Below are positions 8,957 through 16,363 of a stretch of DNA of 64,000 nucleotides, in pieces. Source of the DNA: Catenulispora sp. EB89. Its GTDB lineage: Bacteria; Actinomycetota; Actinomycetes; Streptomycetales; Catenulisporaceae. The first letter of the stretch is position 1. Each line of letters begins with the position of its first letter. The notes beneath the pieces are model-generated. The model was not told where the DNA came from. It did not search any database and saw nothing but the letters and a program-made list of their open reading frames with translations. A program made the translations under genes and the position numbers. The stretch spans positions 62,001 to 126,000 of the forward strand of contig NZ_JBGCCU010000020.1 of assembly GCF_041261445.1 (NCBI RefSeq), written 5' to 3'.

Positions 8957-8983
8957 TTGATCTGACACGCCGTCAGATATATG
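8957..8983 (+). promoter_or_regulatory. Promoter and 19-bp operator of the acyl-CoA dehydrogenase operon
   Basis: ATCTGAC-N5-GTCAGAT at 8960-8978 has perfect 7-bp arms. It lies between a TTGATC -35 candidate (8957-8962) and a TATATG -10 candidate (8978-8983). It has the same ATCTGA-N7-TCAGAT frame as the site at 1285-1303. Its position between the boxes is what a repressor would use. Confidence 0.65.
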
Positions 8984-8994
8984 TTCACCGCACT

Positions 8995-10197
8995 ATGGAC
9001 TTCGACTTCACGCCCGAGCAGCGGGCCTTCGCCGCCGACGTCGAAACCTTCCTCGACACCGAACAGGTGCCCGGGGACACCAGCGTCTTCGACGTCACCC
9101 GGGAGAACATGGCGCAGATCGTCGACACCCCGGCGCGCCGCGCGTTCATGAAGAAGATGAGCGAGCGCGGCTGGCTGGGCATCACCTGGCCCAAGGAGTG
9201 GGGCGGGGCCGAGGGCGACGGGGTGTACGAGTACCTGCTGAACGAGGCGCTGGCCCGGCGCGGGGCCCCGCAGATCGGCAAGGGCGTGGGCATCATCGGC
9301 AAGACGATCCTGGCGCACGGCTCGCCGGCGCTGCGCCAGGAGTTCCTGCCGAAGATCCTGCGCAACGAGGTCGAGTTCGCGGTCGGCTACAGCGAACCGG
9401 ACTCCGGCTCGGACGCGGCGTCGATGAAGCTGAAGGCCGAGCGCGCCACCCGCGACGGCGTCGAGGGCTGGATCCTGAACGGCCAGAAGACCTGGACCAC
9501 CTCCGCGCACTTCGCCGAGTGGTACTGGGTCGGCGCCCGCACCGACCCCGACGCGCCGAAGCACTTCGGCATCACGCTGTTCCTGGTCCCGCTGGACCAC
9601 CCCGGCATCACCGTCCAGGGCATCTGGACGATGGGCGACGAGCGCACCAACTCGGTGTTCTTCGACGACGTCTTCGTCCCCGACGACCACCGTGTCGGGG
9701 AGCTGAACAAGGGCTTCCAGTACATCTCCGAGGCGCTGGACCTCGAACGCTTCACGATGTTCACCTACTCCCCCATCGCCGCGCGCTTCCAGCTGCTGGT
9801 CGACTGGGTCCGCGCCGCCGAGGTCGACGACGAACCGGTCCGCGCGGACCCGGTGACCCGCCGCCGCATCGCCCGCCTGGCCACCGAGGCGGAAGTGGCG
9901 CGCCTGATGGGCCTGCGGGTGGTGGCGGCCTCGACGAAACCGGGGCCGCCGCCGACCACCGAGGCCAGCGAGTACAAGCTCTACGCGACGGAGCTCTCGC
10001 AACGCGTCGCCGACGCCGCGATGGACCTGGCCGCGCCGGGCTCGCAGCTGCGGGTCGGCACGGAGGAGGCGCCGATGGCCGGGCGCGCGGAGTCGACGTA
10101 CCGGTACACGGTGCTGGACACGATCGGGGGCGGGACGTCGGAGGTGCAGAAGAACATCATCGCGCGGCGGCGCCTGGGCCTGCCGAAGAACTTCTGA
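8995..10197 (+). CDS. Acyl-CoA dehydrogenase (FadE-type), first subunit
   Basis: This 400-residue flavoprotein opens acyl-CoA beta-oxidation by introducing the alpha,beta double bond. It starts MDFDFTPEQRAFAADV and carries the FAD/substrate motif YSEPDSGSDAAS and the C-terminal TIGGGTSEVQKNIIARR. I see no GGxGFTxE catalytic-base motif such as occurs in the second dehydrogenase at 12393. In the cholesterol side-chain pathway, FadE pairs form alpha2beta2 heterotetramers with one catalytic base per pair. A similar pairing here is inferred. It is the first gene of a five-gene operon, with one base between its stop and the next start. Confidence 0.88.
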   Translation: MDFDFTPEQRAFAADVETFLDTEQVPGDTSVFDVTRENMAQIVDTPARRAFMKKMSERGWLGITWPKEWGGAEGDGVYEYLLNEALARRGAPQIGKGVGIIGKTILAHGSPALRQEFLPKILRNEVEFAVGYSEPDSGSDAASMKLKAERATRDGVEGWILNGQKTWTTSAHFAEWYWVGARTDPDAPKHFGITLFLVPLDHPGITVQGIWTMGDERTNSVFFDDVFVPDDHRVGELNKGFQYISEALDLERFTMFTYSPIAARFQLLVDWVRAAEVDDEPVRADPVTRRRIARLATEAEVARLMGLRVVAASTKPGPPPTTEASEYKLYATELSQRVADAAMDLAAPGSQLRVGTEEAPMAGRAESTYRYTVLDTIGGGTSEVQKNIIARRRLGLPKNF

Positions 10198-10198
10198 G

Positions 10199-11347
10199 AT
10201 GGGGACTCCGTTTCTGGCGGGTGTCCGGGTCCTGAATCTGGCGAGCGTGGGGCCGGCGGCGCGCGCCGGGCGGTGGCTCGCCGACTACGGGGCCGAGGTC
10301 GTGAACGTCGGCGCCGTGCCCGCGCGCGGTGCCGTCCAGATCACGCCGGTCTTCCACGCCTACAGCGGCCACCGCGGCATGCGCCGCATCCTCCTGGACC
10401 TGAAGGCCGACCGCGGCCGCGAGACCTTCCTGCGCGTGGCCGAGCGCGCCGACGTCGTCATCGAGTCCTTCCGGCCCGGTGTGACCGATCGGCTGGGCAT
10501 CGGGTTTCCAGCCGTGCGCGAGCGCAACCCGAAGATCGTCTACTGCTCGACCACCGGCTTCGGCCAGTCCGGGCCGAGCTCCCAGTGGGCCGGGCACGAC
10601 CTCGATTACCTCGCCGTCGGCGGCTACCTGGCCGTCGGCGAGCCCGGCGCGCGCGGCAACCCGGCGCTGCCCGGCGCCACCCTCGCCGACAGCGCCGGCG
10701 GCGGCATGCACGCGGTGATCGCCATCCTCGCCGCGCTCGTGAAGGGCGAGGGCGCGTACCTGGACGTCTCCGTCGCCGACGGCGTCCTGTCCCTGATGTC
10801 GCTGGCGGTCGACGAGTACCTGGCCACCGGCAGCGAACCCGGCTATCAGCACTCGATGACCTCCGGCCGCTACGCCTGCTACGGCACCTATCGGGCCGGC
10901 GACGGCCGCTGGCTCGCGGTCGCCGCGATCGAGCCGAAGTTCTGGGCGAACTTCTGCCGGCTGCTCGGGCTGGAGAAGTGGGCCGCGCATCAGACCGATG
11001 ACGCGGTCCAGGACCAGGTCCGCGAGGACATCGCCGCCGCACTGGCAGCCAGGGACCGGGACTCGTGGGTCGCGATCCTGTCCGGATCAGACACCTGCGT
11101 CGCACCGGTCCTGACCGTCGCCGAGCTGGTCGAGGATCCCCAATACCGCTCCAGGGACGCGTTCGCTGCGGCCGTCCACCCCGAGCACGGCGACCTGCGC
11201 CAGACCGCCCCGCTGCTGGCCGGGATGGTTCGCTCGGAACTCCCCTACCAGCTGCCCTCCGGAACCCACAGCGCGCAGCTGCTGCTGGAGGCCGGATTCA
11301 CCGAAGCCGAGATCAAGGAACTGCTGGCGGAAGGCGCCGTGGCATGA
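10199..11347 (+). CDS. Family III CoA-transferase / alpha-methylacyl-CoA racemase
   Basis: This 382-residue CaiB/BaiF-fold protein either transfers CoA between acids or racemises alpha-methylacyl-CoA. The motif AGHDLDY gives His133-Asp134, and LADSAGGG gives Asp164, about 30 residues later. This matches the His/Asp pair of the mycobacterial racemase MCR (His126/Asp156). The His favours racemase-like chemistry over formyl-CoA transferase, but sequence alone cannot decide. A racemase would suit methyl-branched side chains handled by the neighbouring dehydrogenases and hydratase. Its TGA overlaps the next ATG (ATGA), indicating coupling. Confidence 0.82.
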   Translation: MGTPFLAGVRVLNLASVGPAARAGRWLADYGAEVVNVGAVPARGAVQITPVFHAYSGHRGMRRILLDLKADRGRETFLRVAERADVVIESFRPGVTDRLGIGFPAVRERNPKIVYCSTTGFGQSGPSSQWAGHDLDYLAVGGYLAVGEPGARGNPALPGATLADSAGGGMHAVIAILAALVKGEGAYLDVSVADGVLSLMSLAVDEYLATGSEPGYQHSMTSGRYACYGTYRAGDGRWLAVAAIEPKFWANFCRLLGLEKWAAHQTDDAVQDQVREDIAAALAARDRDSWVAILSGSDTCVAPVLTVAELVEDPQYRSRDAFAAAVHPEHGDLRQTAPLLAGMVRSELPYQLPSGTHSAQLLLEAGFTEAEIKELLAEGAVA

Positions 11348-11889
11348 CCGACAACCATCCCGACGACCATCCCGGCGACCTCCCCGCCGACGTCACGGCG
11401 CTGATCGACCGCACCAGCTACGAGGAGACCGCCGACTTCCCCGTCGAACGCGGCTACGTCTGGACCTCCTGCGCCTCGGTCGAGAACGGCAACCCGCTGT
11501 ACTGGGACGACACCGCGGCCGCCGAAGTCACCGGCGGGCCCATCGCGCCGCCGTCGATGCTCTCGACGTGGTTCCGTCCGCACCACTGGTCCCCCGGCCA
11601 GGACGAACCCAAGCTGCCGCTCCAGGTCCACTTCGACCTCAAGAAGCGCCTGAACCTGCCCGAGGCGATCATCGCGGAGTTCACCACGGTATTCCACGAG
11701 CCGGTGCGGCCCGGGGACATCCTCACCACCTGCCAGCGGCTGCGCTCGGTGAGCCCGGTGAAGACCACCAAGCTCGGCCGCGGGCGGTTCTGGACCATCG
11801 ACGTCGAGTACCGCAACGTGCGCGGCGAGCTGTGCGGGATCGAGTCGTACACCGGGTTCGGCTACAACCGGGAGGACCCGACCGCATGA
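11344..11889 (+). CDS. MaoC-like hot-dog protein, N-terminal-type hydratase subunit
   Basis: This 181-residue hot-dog fold protein is of the FAS1-like dehydratase N-terminal type. It contains FPVERGYVWTSCASVENGNP, a helix (LPEAIIAEF) and VFHEPVRPGDIL, but no clear hydratase His/Asp motif. Proteins of this kind pair with a catalytic MaoC partner to hydrate enoyl-CoA, as ChsH1/ChsH2 do in steroid side-chain degradation. The partner is the next gene, which overlaps it by four bases (ATGA). The ATG at 11344 was chosen from the overlap with the racemase stop. Assignment as the non-catalytic half is inference. Confidence 0.8.
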   Translation: MTDNHPDDHPGDLPADVTALIDRTSYEETADFPVERGYVWTSCASVENGNPLYWDDTAAAEVTGGPIAPPSMLSTWFRPHHWSPGQDEPKLPLQVHFDLKKRLNLPEAIIAEFTTVFHEPVRPGDILTTCQRLRSVSPVKTTKLGRGRFWTIDVEYRNVRGELCGIESYTGFGYNREDPTA

Positions 11890-12362
11890 AACCGCTGCTC
11901 ACGCTGGACGCGATCGCCGTCGGGGACGTGCTGCCGACGCTGACCTACGACGTGTCCGCCACGACCGTCGTCCTCGGCGCCCTGGCCACCCGCGACTGGC
12001 GCCCGATGCACCACGACCACGCCTTCGCCGTGGAGCGCAACGGCGTCCGCGACATCTTCCTCAACACCCCCAACCAAGCCGCGTGGTTCGAGCGCTACCT
12101 CACCGACTGGACCGGCCCGCACGGCCGTCCCGGCCGCATGCGCTTCCGGATGAAGGACTCTGTCTTCCCCGGCGACACCATGGCGATCAGCGGCACGGTC
12201 ACCGGCGTGGCGGTGGACGAGGCCGGCTGCGGCTGGGTCGAGGTCGAGGTCGATCTGACGGTCGGCGACGCCTCCAAGACCGGCTGCTCCGCGCGGATCG
12301 CCGTGCCGGTGGACTCCGACGACAACCCGTGGGCGCGGCGCGGCGAGCGCTGGCGCCCCTAG
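11886..12362 (+). CDS. MaoC-family enoyl-CoA hydratase subunit
   Basis: The 158-residue single hot-dog domain carries the hydratase-2 signature DWRPMHHDHAFA, with the expected catalytic Asp and His, near residues 36-47. It is likely the catalytic half of an (R)-specific enoyl-CoA hydratase formed with the 11344 protein. A 30-bp gap containing an AG-rich stretch separates it from the second acyl-CoA dehydrogenase. The start follows from the ATGA overlap with the upstream gene. Length and motif are normal for the family. Confidence 0.83.
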   Translation: MKPLLTLDAIAVGDVLPTLTYDVSATTVVLGALATRDWRPMHHDHAFAVERNGVRDIFLNTPNQAAWFERYLTDWTGPHGRPGRMRFRMKDSVFPGDTMAISGTVTGVAVDEAGCGWVEVEVDLTVGDASKTGCSARIAVPVDSDDNPWARRGERWRP

Positions 12363-12392
12363 CGAGCGAGAGAACGAGAGAAGGCCCTGACG

Positions 12393-13520
12393 ATGGACCT
12401 CGACTTCAGCGACGAGCAGATCCTGCTGCGGGACACGGTGCGGGACCTGTGCGCCAGGCACGTGCCGACCGCGACCGTGCGGGACCTGGAGAACGACCCC
12501 AAACGCTACCCGGAGGACTTCTGGAAGCAGGCCGGGCAGCTCGGCCTGCACGGAATGCGGCTGCCCGAGGAGCACGGCGGCACGGAGATGACGCTGCTGG
12601 ACGCCGCGGTGGTGTACGCGGAGTTCGGACGTGCGCTGGTGCCCTCGCCGCACTTCGCCAGCACGGTCTTGGCCGGCCGGGTGTTGGCGACCGCCGGCAG
12701 CGACGAGCAGCAGGAGCGCTGGCTGCCGCGGATCGCCTCCGGGACCGGGGTGTTCACTGTGGCGTGGCTGGAGCCGGATCGCGGTTGCGGGCCCAAGGGT
12801 GTGCGGGCGCAGGCGGTCGCGGCCGAGGACGGCGGCTACCGGCTGACCGGCGTCAAGCGCCACGTCCCCTACGCACGCAGCTCCGAGCGAGTACTCGTAC
12901 TGGCACGGGACGAAGCCGACGGCGAGGTGGTGTTCCTGCTCGTCGACCCGGCGGCCGAGGGCGTCAGCCGCACGCAGCAGCTCACCATCGCCTCCGACAC
13001 GCAGTACCGGATCGACTTCGAGGACGTATTCGTCCCGCAGGACTCCGTCATCCGCGGCGGCTGGGCGGTGTGGGACGCGGTCATGCACGACGCGATCGTG
13101 CTGGCGGCGGCCCAGGCCTCCGGCGCGGCCCGCCGGACGCTGGAGTTCACCGTCGACTACGCGCTGACCCGGCACCAGTTCGACAAGCCGCTCGGCGCGT
13201 TCCAGGCGATCGCGCACTACCTGTCCGACGCGGTGACGGTCGTCGACGGTGCCGAGACGCTGGTGTGGGAGGCGGCGTGGGCCCGGGACGCGGGGCGTTC
13301 CACGGCGAAGCTGGCGCCGATGGCGAAGCTGTTCGCCGGGGACACGTTCCGGGACGTGACGGCGACCGCGCAGCAGATCTTCGGCGGCAACGGGTTCACG
13401 GTCGAGTTCGACACACAGTTGTACTTCCGGCGGGCCAAGCAGTGGCAGATGGCTTGGTGGGACGCGCGGTATCTGGAGGAGTTGGTCGCGGTGCAGGTGT
13501 TGGACGCGGACGCGGCCTGA
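12393..13520 (+). CDS. Acyl-CoA dehydrogenase, second subunit
   Basis: This 375-residue acyl-CoA dehydrogenase starts MDLDFSDEQILLRDTVRDL. It has a short central domain (ASDTQYRIDFEDVFVP) and the C-terminal motif FGGNGFTVEFD, which supplies the catalytic Glu, followed by LYFRRAKQW. It closes the operon and probably forms a mixed complex with the 8995 dehydrogenase, as FadE pairs in steroid degradation do. A perfect 7-bp hairpin overlaps the stop codon. Substrate is unknown; a steroid or branched side-chain thioester is the best guess from context. Confidence 0.87.
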   Translation: MDLDFSDEQILLRDTVRDLCARHVPTATVRDLENDPKRYPEDFWKQAGQLGLHGMRLPEEHGGTEMTLLDAAVVYAEFGRALVPSPHFASTVLAGRVLATAGSDEQQERWLPRIASGTGVFTVAWLEPDRGCGPKGVRAQAVAAEDGGYRLTGVKRHVPYARSSERVLVLARDEADGEVVFLLVDPAAEGVSRTQQLTIASDTQYRIDFEDVFVPQDSVIRGGWAVWDAVMHDAIVLAAAQASGAARRTLEFTVDYALTRHQFDKPLGAFQAIAHYLSDAVTVVDGAETLVWEAAWARDAGRSTAKLAPMAKLFAGDTFRDVTATAQQIFGGNGFTVEFDTQLYFRRAKQWQMAWWDARYLEELVAVQVLDADAA

Positions 13521-13527
13521 GGCCGCG
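13511..13527 (+). terminator. GC hairpin on the stop codon of the dehydrogenase operon
   Basis: CGCGGCC-TGA-GGCCGCG has perfect 7-bp arms with the stop codon TGA as the loop. No U-run follows. It lies between convergent genes, so it could limit read-through both ways. Confidence 0.5.
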
Positions 13528-13551
13528 CCCGACTACAGCCCCCTGCTACCC

Positions 13552-14400
13552 CTATCCCTTCCGCGCCACCGCCCCATAAGCAATCTGCCGCTCCCGCATC
13601 GCCCGCGTCACCGGCCCCTCGGGCCGCCAGGCCGCCATCGGCACCAGTCCCGGCTCGACCGGCTCCAGGTCCGCCAGCAGGTCCTGCACCTCCTCGCGGT
13701 CCCGGGCCTGGCACGGGATCGCGGACTGCCGGAACGCCGCGGCCGTGGCGCGCGACAGCTCGACCGCGAGGTCCGTCGCACCGTGGGTGAGCACCAGGAA
13801 GCTGCCCGGGGCGCAGGCGTCCATCAGCGTGCGCAGGTGCTTGGCGGGCTGTTCATGGTCCGGCAGGAAATGCAGCAAGCCGGTGACCACCATGGCCACC
13901 GGCTCGCGCAGCTCGATCAGCCCGGTCAGCACCGGGTCGTGCAGCAGCGCCTCGGGCTCGCGCAGGTCCCCCTCGACGAATGCGGTCCCCGGACCGCCGT
14001 CGGTGAGCAGGACCCGCGCGTGGGCCAGCACGATCGGGTCGTTGTCCACGTACGCGACCCGGGCGGCGGGCTCCACGGAGCGCGCGATCTGGTGCGTCGG
14101 CAGCGTCGAGGGCAGTCCGGTACCGATGTCGACGAACTGGCGCACGCCGGCCCCGGCCAGGTACCGGACCGCGCGCCGGAGGAAGTCGCGCTGCTCGCGG
14201 CAGGTGTCGCGTAAGTACGGGTTGGCGCGCAGCAGGAGTTCGGCGGCGGCGCGGTCGGCGCGGAAGTGGTCCTTGCCGCCGAGCAGGAAGTCGTAGAGCC
14301 GCGCGACGTGCGGGGTGTCGGTGTCGAGCGGGGCCGGGGGCCGCGGGTACGGGACGTCGAACAGCGGCGGCAGCGGGCCCAGTCCTTCGTGTTCGGCCAT
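13552..14400 (-). CDS. SAM-dependent methyltransferase, PF04672 (DUF574) family
   Basis: This 282-residue cytoplasmic methyltransferase belongs to an actinobacteria-specific family often present in many copies. Signatures are PHVARLYDFLLGGKDHF at about residues 30-46, FVDIGTGLPS (SAM-binding motif I), and AYVDNDPIV with the acidic end of strand 2. An AGGAGGG ribosome binding site precedes the ATG at 14400. Substrates are unknown for most of the family. It is divergent from the MFS transporter across about 150 bp. Confidence 0.88.
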   Translation of the reverse strand: MAEHEGLGPLPPLFDVPYPRPPAPLDTDTPHVARLYDFLLGGKDHFRADRAAAELLLRANPYLRDTCREQRDFLRRAVRYLAGAGVRQFVDIGTGLPSTLPTHQIARSVEPAARVAYVDNDPIVLAHARVLLTDGGPGTAFVEGDLREPEALLHDPVLTGLIELREPVAMVVTGLLHFLPDHEQPAKHLRTLMDACAPGSFLVLTHGATDLAVELSRATAAAFRQSAIPCQARDREEVQDLLADLEPVEPGLVPMAAWRPEGPVTRAMRERQIAYGAVARKG

Positions 14401-14549
14401 GCACCCTCCTGGCGGGCCGTGCCCAAGGTTGGTTGTCAGCGCTCGAAGTGCCCAGCTTAGCCAAAACTTTACTCAGGTCCACGCCGCTTAATGTGACGAT
14501 AAGATCCACGGCGGTAAGGGGCGGACCAGGCCAGGGGCGGAGACGGCAC

Positions 14550-15761
14550 ATGTGGGACAAGGAACGACGCTCCGTCGCGGTGGTTTTCGCCACCCACGGC
14601 GCGGCCTCCGGGACGTTCGCCTCCCGGCTGCCGTGGCTGTCCGACCACCTCCACCTGTCCGCCGGGAAACTCGGCATCGCCCTGCTCATGACCTCGATCG
14701 GGGCCATCACCACGATGCCGTTCGCGGGCCGCGCGGTGGCACGCTTCGGCACCCGGGCCACGGCGCAGGCGCTGATCACCGCCAACCTCGCGGTCGTGGT
14801 CGCGGCCTCCTGGGTCCCGAACCTGCTGACCCTGGCGCTCTGCACGACCGTGCTGGGCGCCCTCGGCGGCACCTCCGACATGGCGATGAACGCCCAGGGC
14901 ATCCTGGTCGAGAAGCGCCACGGCCGCTCGATCATGTCCGGCCTGCACGGCACCTGGAGCAGCGGCGTCCTGGTGGCCGCGATGGCCGGCTCGCTGGCCG
15001 CGCACGCGCACGTCGACGCCCGCGTCCACTTCGCCGTCGCGGCGGCGGTCCTGGCGGTGACGGTGTCCTGTGGCGCGTACGGCTTCCACACCACCAACGC
15101 GGACGTCGGCCTGGTCGAGGAGAAGAAGGGGGACGTCCCGCTGTTCGTGATCCCGCGCGGCGTGATCCTGCTGATCGGCCTGGTCGGCTTCTGCGGCATC
15201 TACGCCGAGGTCGCGGCCCAGGACTGGTCCTCGGTCTACATGCACCGCGTCCTGCACGGCGACGAGGCCGAGGCGGCGTTCACCACCGGCATGTTCGCCT
15301 TCACCATGGCCGCCGGCCGCCTGTCCGGCGACGCGGTGGTCGGGCGCCTCGGCGCGGCCATGACAGTGCGCGCCTGCGGGATCCTCGGCGCACTCGGCGG
15401 CGTACTGGTCGTCGCGGCCCAAAGCCCGGTCCCGGCCGTCATCGGCTTCATGCTGATCGGCATCGGCGTCTCAGTGGTGGTCCCCCTGGCCTTCGCCGCC
15501 GCCGGCCACGCCGGCCCCAACCCCACCCTCGGCGTCGCGGGCGTGGCGACCATCGCCTACGGCGCCGGCATGGCCGCCCCCGGCATGATCGGCGGCATCG
15601 CCGACCTGACCTCGCTGCGCGTGGCCTTCTGCGCGGTCGCGGTACTGGCCGGCATGGTCGCCCTCGGCGGCGGCCTGCTGGGCCGGAACGCGCCGGACGC
15701 CGTGCACGGGGTGACCGGGCCTCGGGCCGCGGAGGCTGAGGCACTGGCTACGGAGGGGTGA
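14550..15761 (+). CDS. Major facilitator superfamily transporter (YbjJ-like)
   Basis: This 403-residue membrane protein has about 12 hydrophobic segments. The N-terminal helix holds FATHGAASGTFASRLPWLSDHL, and GRAVARFGTRA is the typical loop 2-3 MFS motif. Similarity of layout is to YbjJ/fucose-permease-type carriers, but the substrate is unknown. ATG 14550 is preferred to upstream in-frame starts because a GGCGGAG ribosome binding site sits 8 bases before it and the protein then begins like its relatives. The tail is acidic and Ala-rich. Confidence 0.85.
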   Translation: MWDKERRSVAVVFATHGAASGTFASRLPWLSDHLHLSAGKLGIALLMTSIGAITTMPFAGRAVARFGTRATAQALITANLAVVVAASWVPNLLTLALCTTVLGALGGTSDMAMNAQGILVEKRHGRSIMSGLHGTWSSGVLVAAMAGSLAAHAHVDARVHFAVAAAVLAVTVSCGAYGFHTTNADVGLVEEKKGDVPLFVIPRGVILLIGLVGFCGIYAEVAAQDWSSVYMHRVLHGDEAEAAFTTGMFAFTMAAGRLSGDAVVGRLGAAMTVRACGILGALGGVLVVAAQSPVPAVIGFMLIGIGVSVVVPLAFAAAGHAGPNPTLGVAGVATIAYGAGMAAPGMIGGIADLTSLRVAFCAVAVLAGMVALGGGLLGRNAPDAVHGVTGPRAAEAEALATEG

Positions 15762-15833
15762 CCGGCGCGGCGGTCACATCGGCCACCGCGATATTGCCGA
15801 GCCGCAGACCGCTGCGACTTCTATCCTTCGGGC

Positions 15834-16319
15834 ATGCTCATCAGTCAGTACGCCTATTTCGGGCTGTTCAGCCGTGCCACCCCGGCCGCCGCCATGACGG
15901 CTGCCTTGGGCATCGATCCGGACGAGATCGACGTGCGGGGAAGTCGCCGGGGCGAACCGCGGCCCCGTCCGGCCTTCCACGGGTGGAGGATCGTCTGCCG
16001 CGATCCCGCCATGAGTGTGGACCAGCAAGTCGAGCGCATCATGGAACGGCTCGCACCTCACGTCGGCACGATCGCCGCGTTGACGCGGCAGCTCGACGCT
16101 CAAGGCGGTAAAGACACCAGCGCCGTCCTGGAAATCGTGCGCAAGTTCAACCACGACGAAGGACAGGACCGCCTCGCCAGCACGCCGCCCGAGATGATCG
16201 ACGGCCACGACCTGCTGGGGTGGCACTTGGACCGCACCGTCCTGGAGTTCTTGCAGGCCACCGGCGCAGTGCTCGACGTCGACGAGTACGACTACAGCGA
16301 CAGCGCGGACGACGACTGA
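15834..16319 (+). CDS. DUF4279-like protein
   Basis: This 161-residue acidic cytosolic protein resembles DUF4279: an N-terminal strand (YAYFGLFS), a WRIVCRD segment, a helix containing ERIMERLAPH, and a very acidic tail ending DDD. No enzyme motif or signal is seen. TATCCT at 15822-15827 ends six bases before the ATG, suggesting a leaderless transcript. It is convergent with metH, 44 bp apart. The family has no firm function. Small acidic proteins of this kind are sometimes immunity factors, but no toxin gene is adjacent. Confidence 0.7.
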   Translation: MLISQYAYFGLFSRATPAAAMTAALGIDPDEIDVRGSRRGEPRPRPAFHGWRIVCRDPAMSVDQQVERIMERLAPHVGTIAALTRQLDAQGGKDTSAVLEIVRKFNHDEGQDRLASTPPEMIDGHDLLGWHLDRTVLEFLQATGAVLDVDEYDYSDSADDD

Positions 16320-16363
16320 CCGCCCGCGCCGGCGCGCCGAGCTCCGCGCCAGACCGCAGCACC

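Noticed and set aside
8926-10002. Upstream extension of the SARP open frame across the acyl-CoA dehydrogenase gene
   Set aside because: The dehydrogenase on the other strand is unmistakable; the SARP fold starts at GTG 8925.
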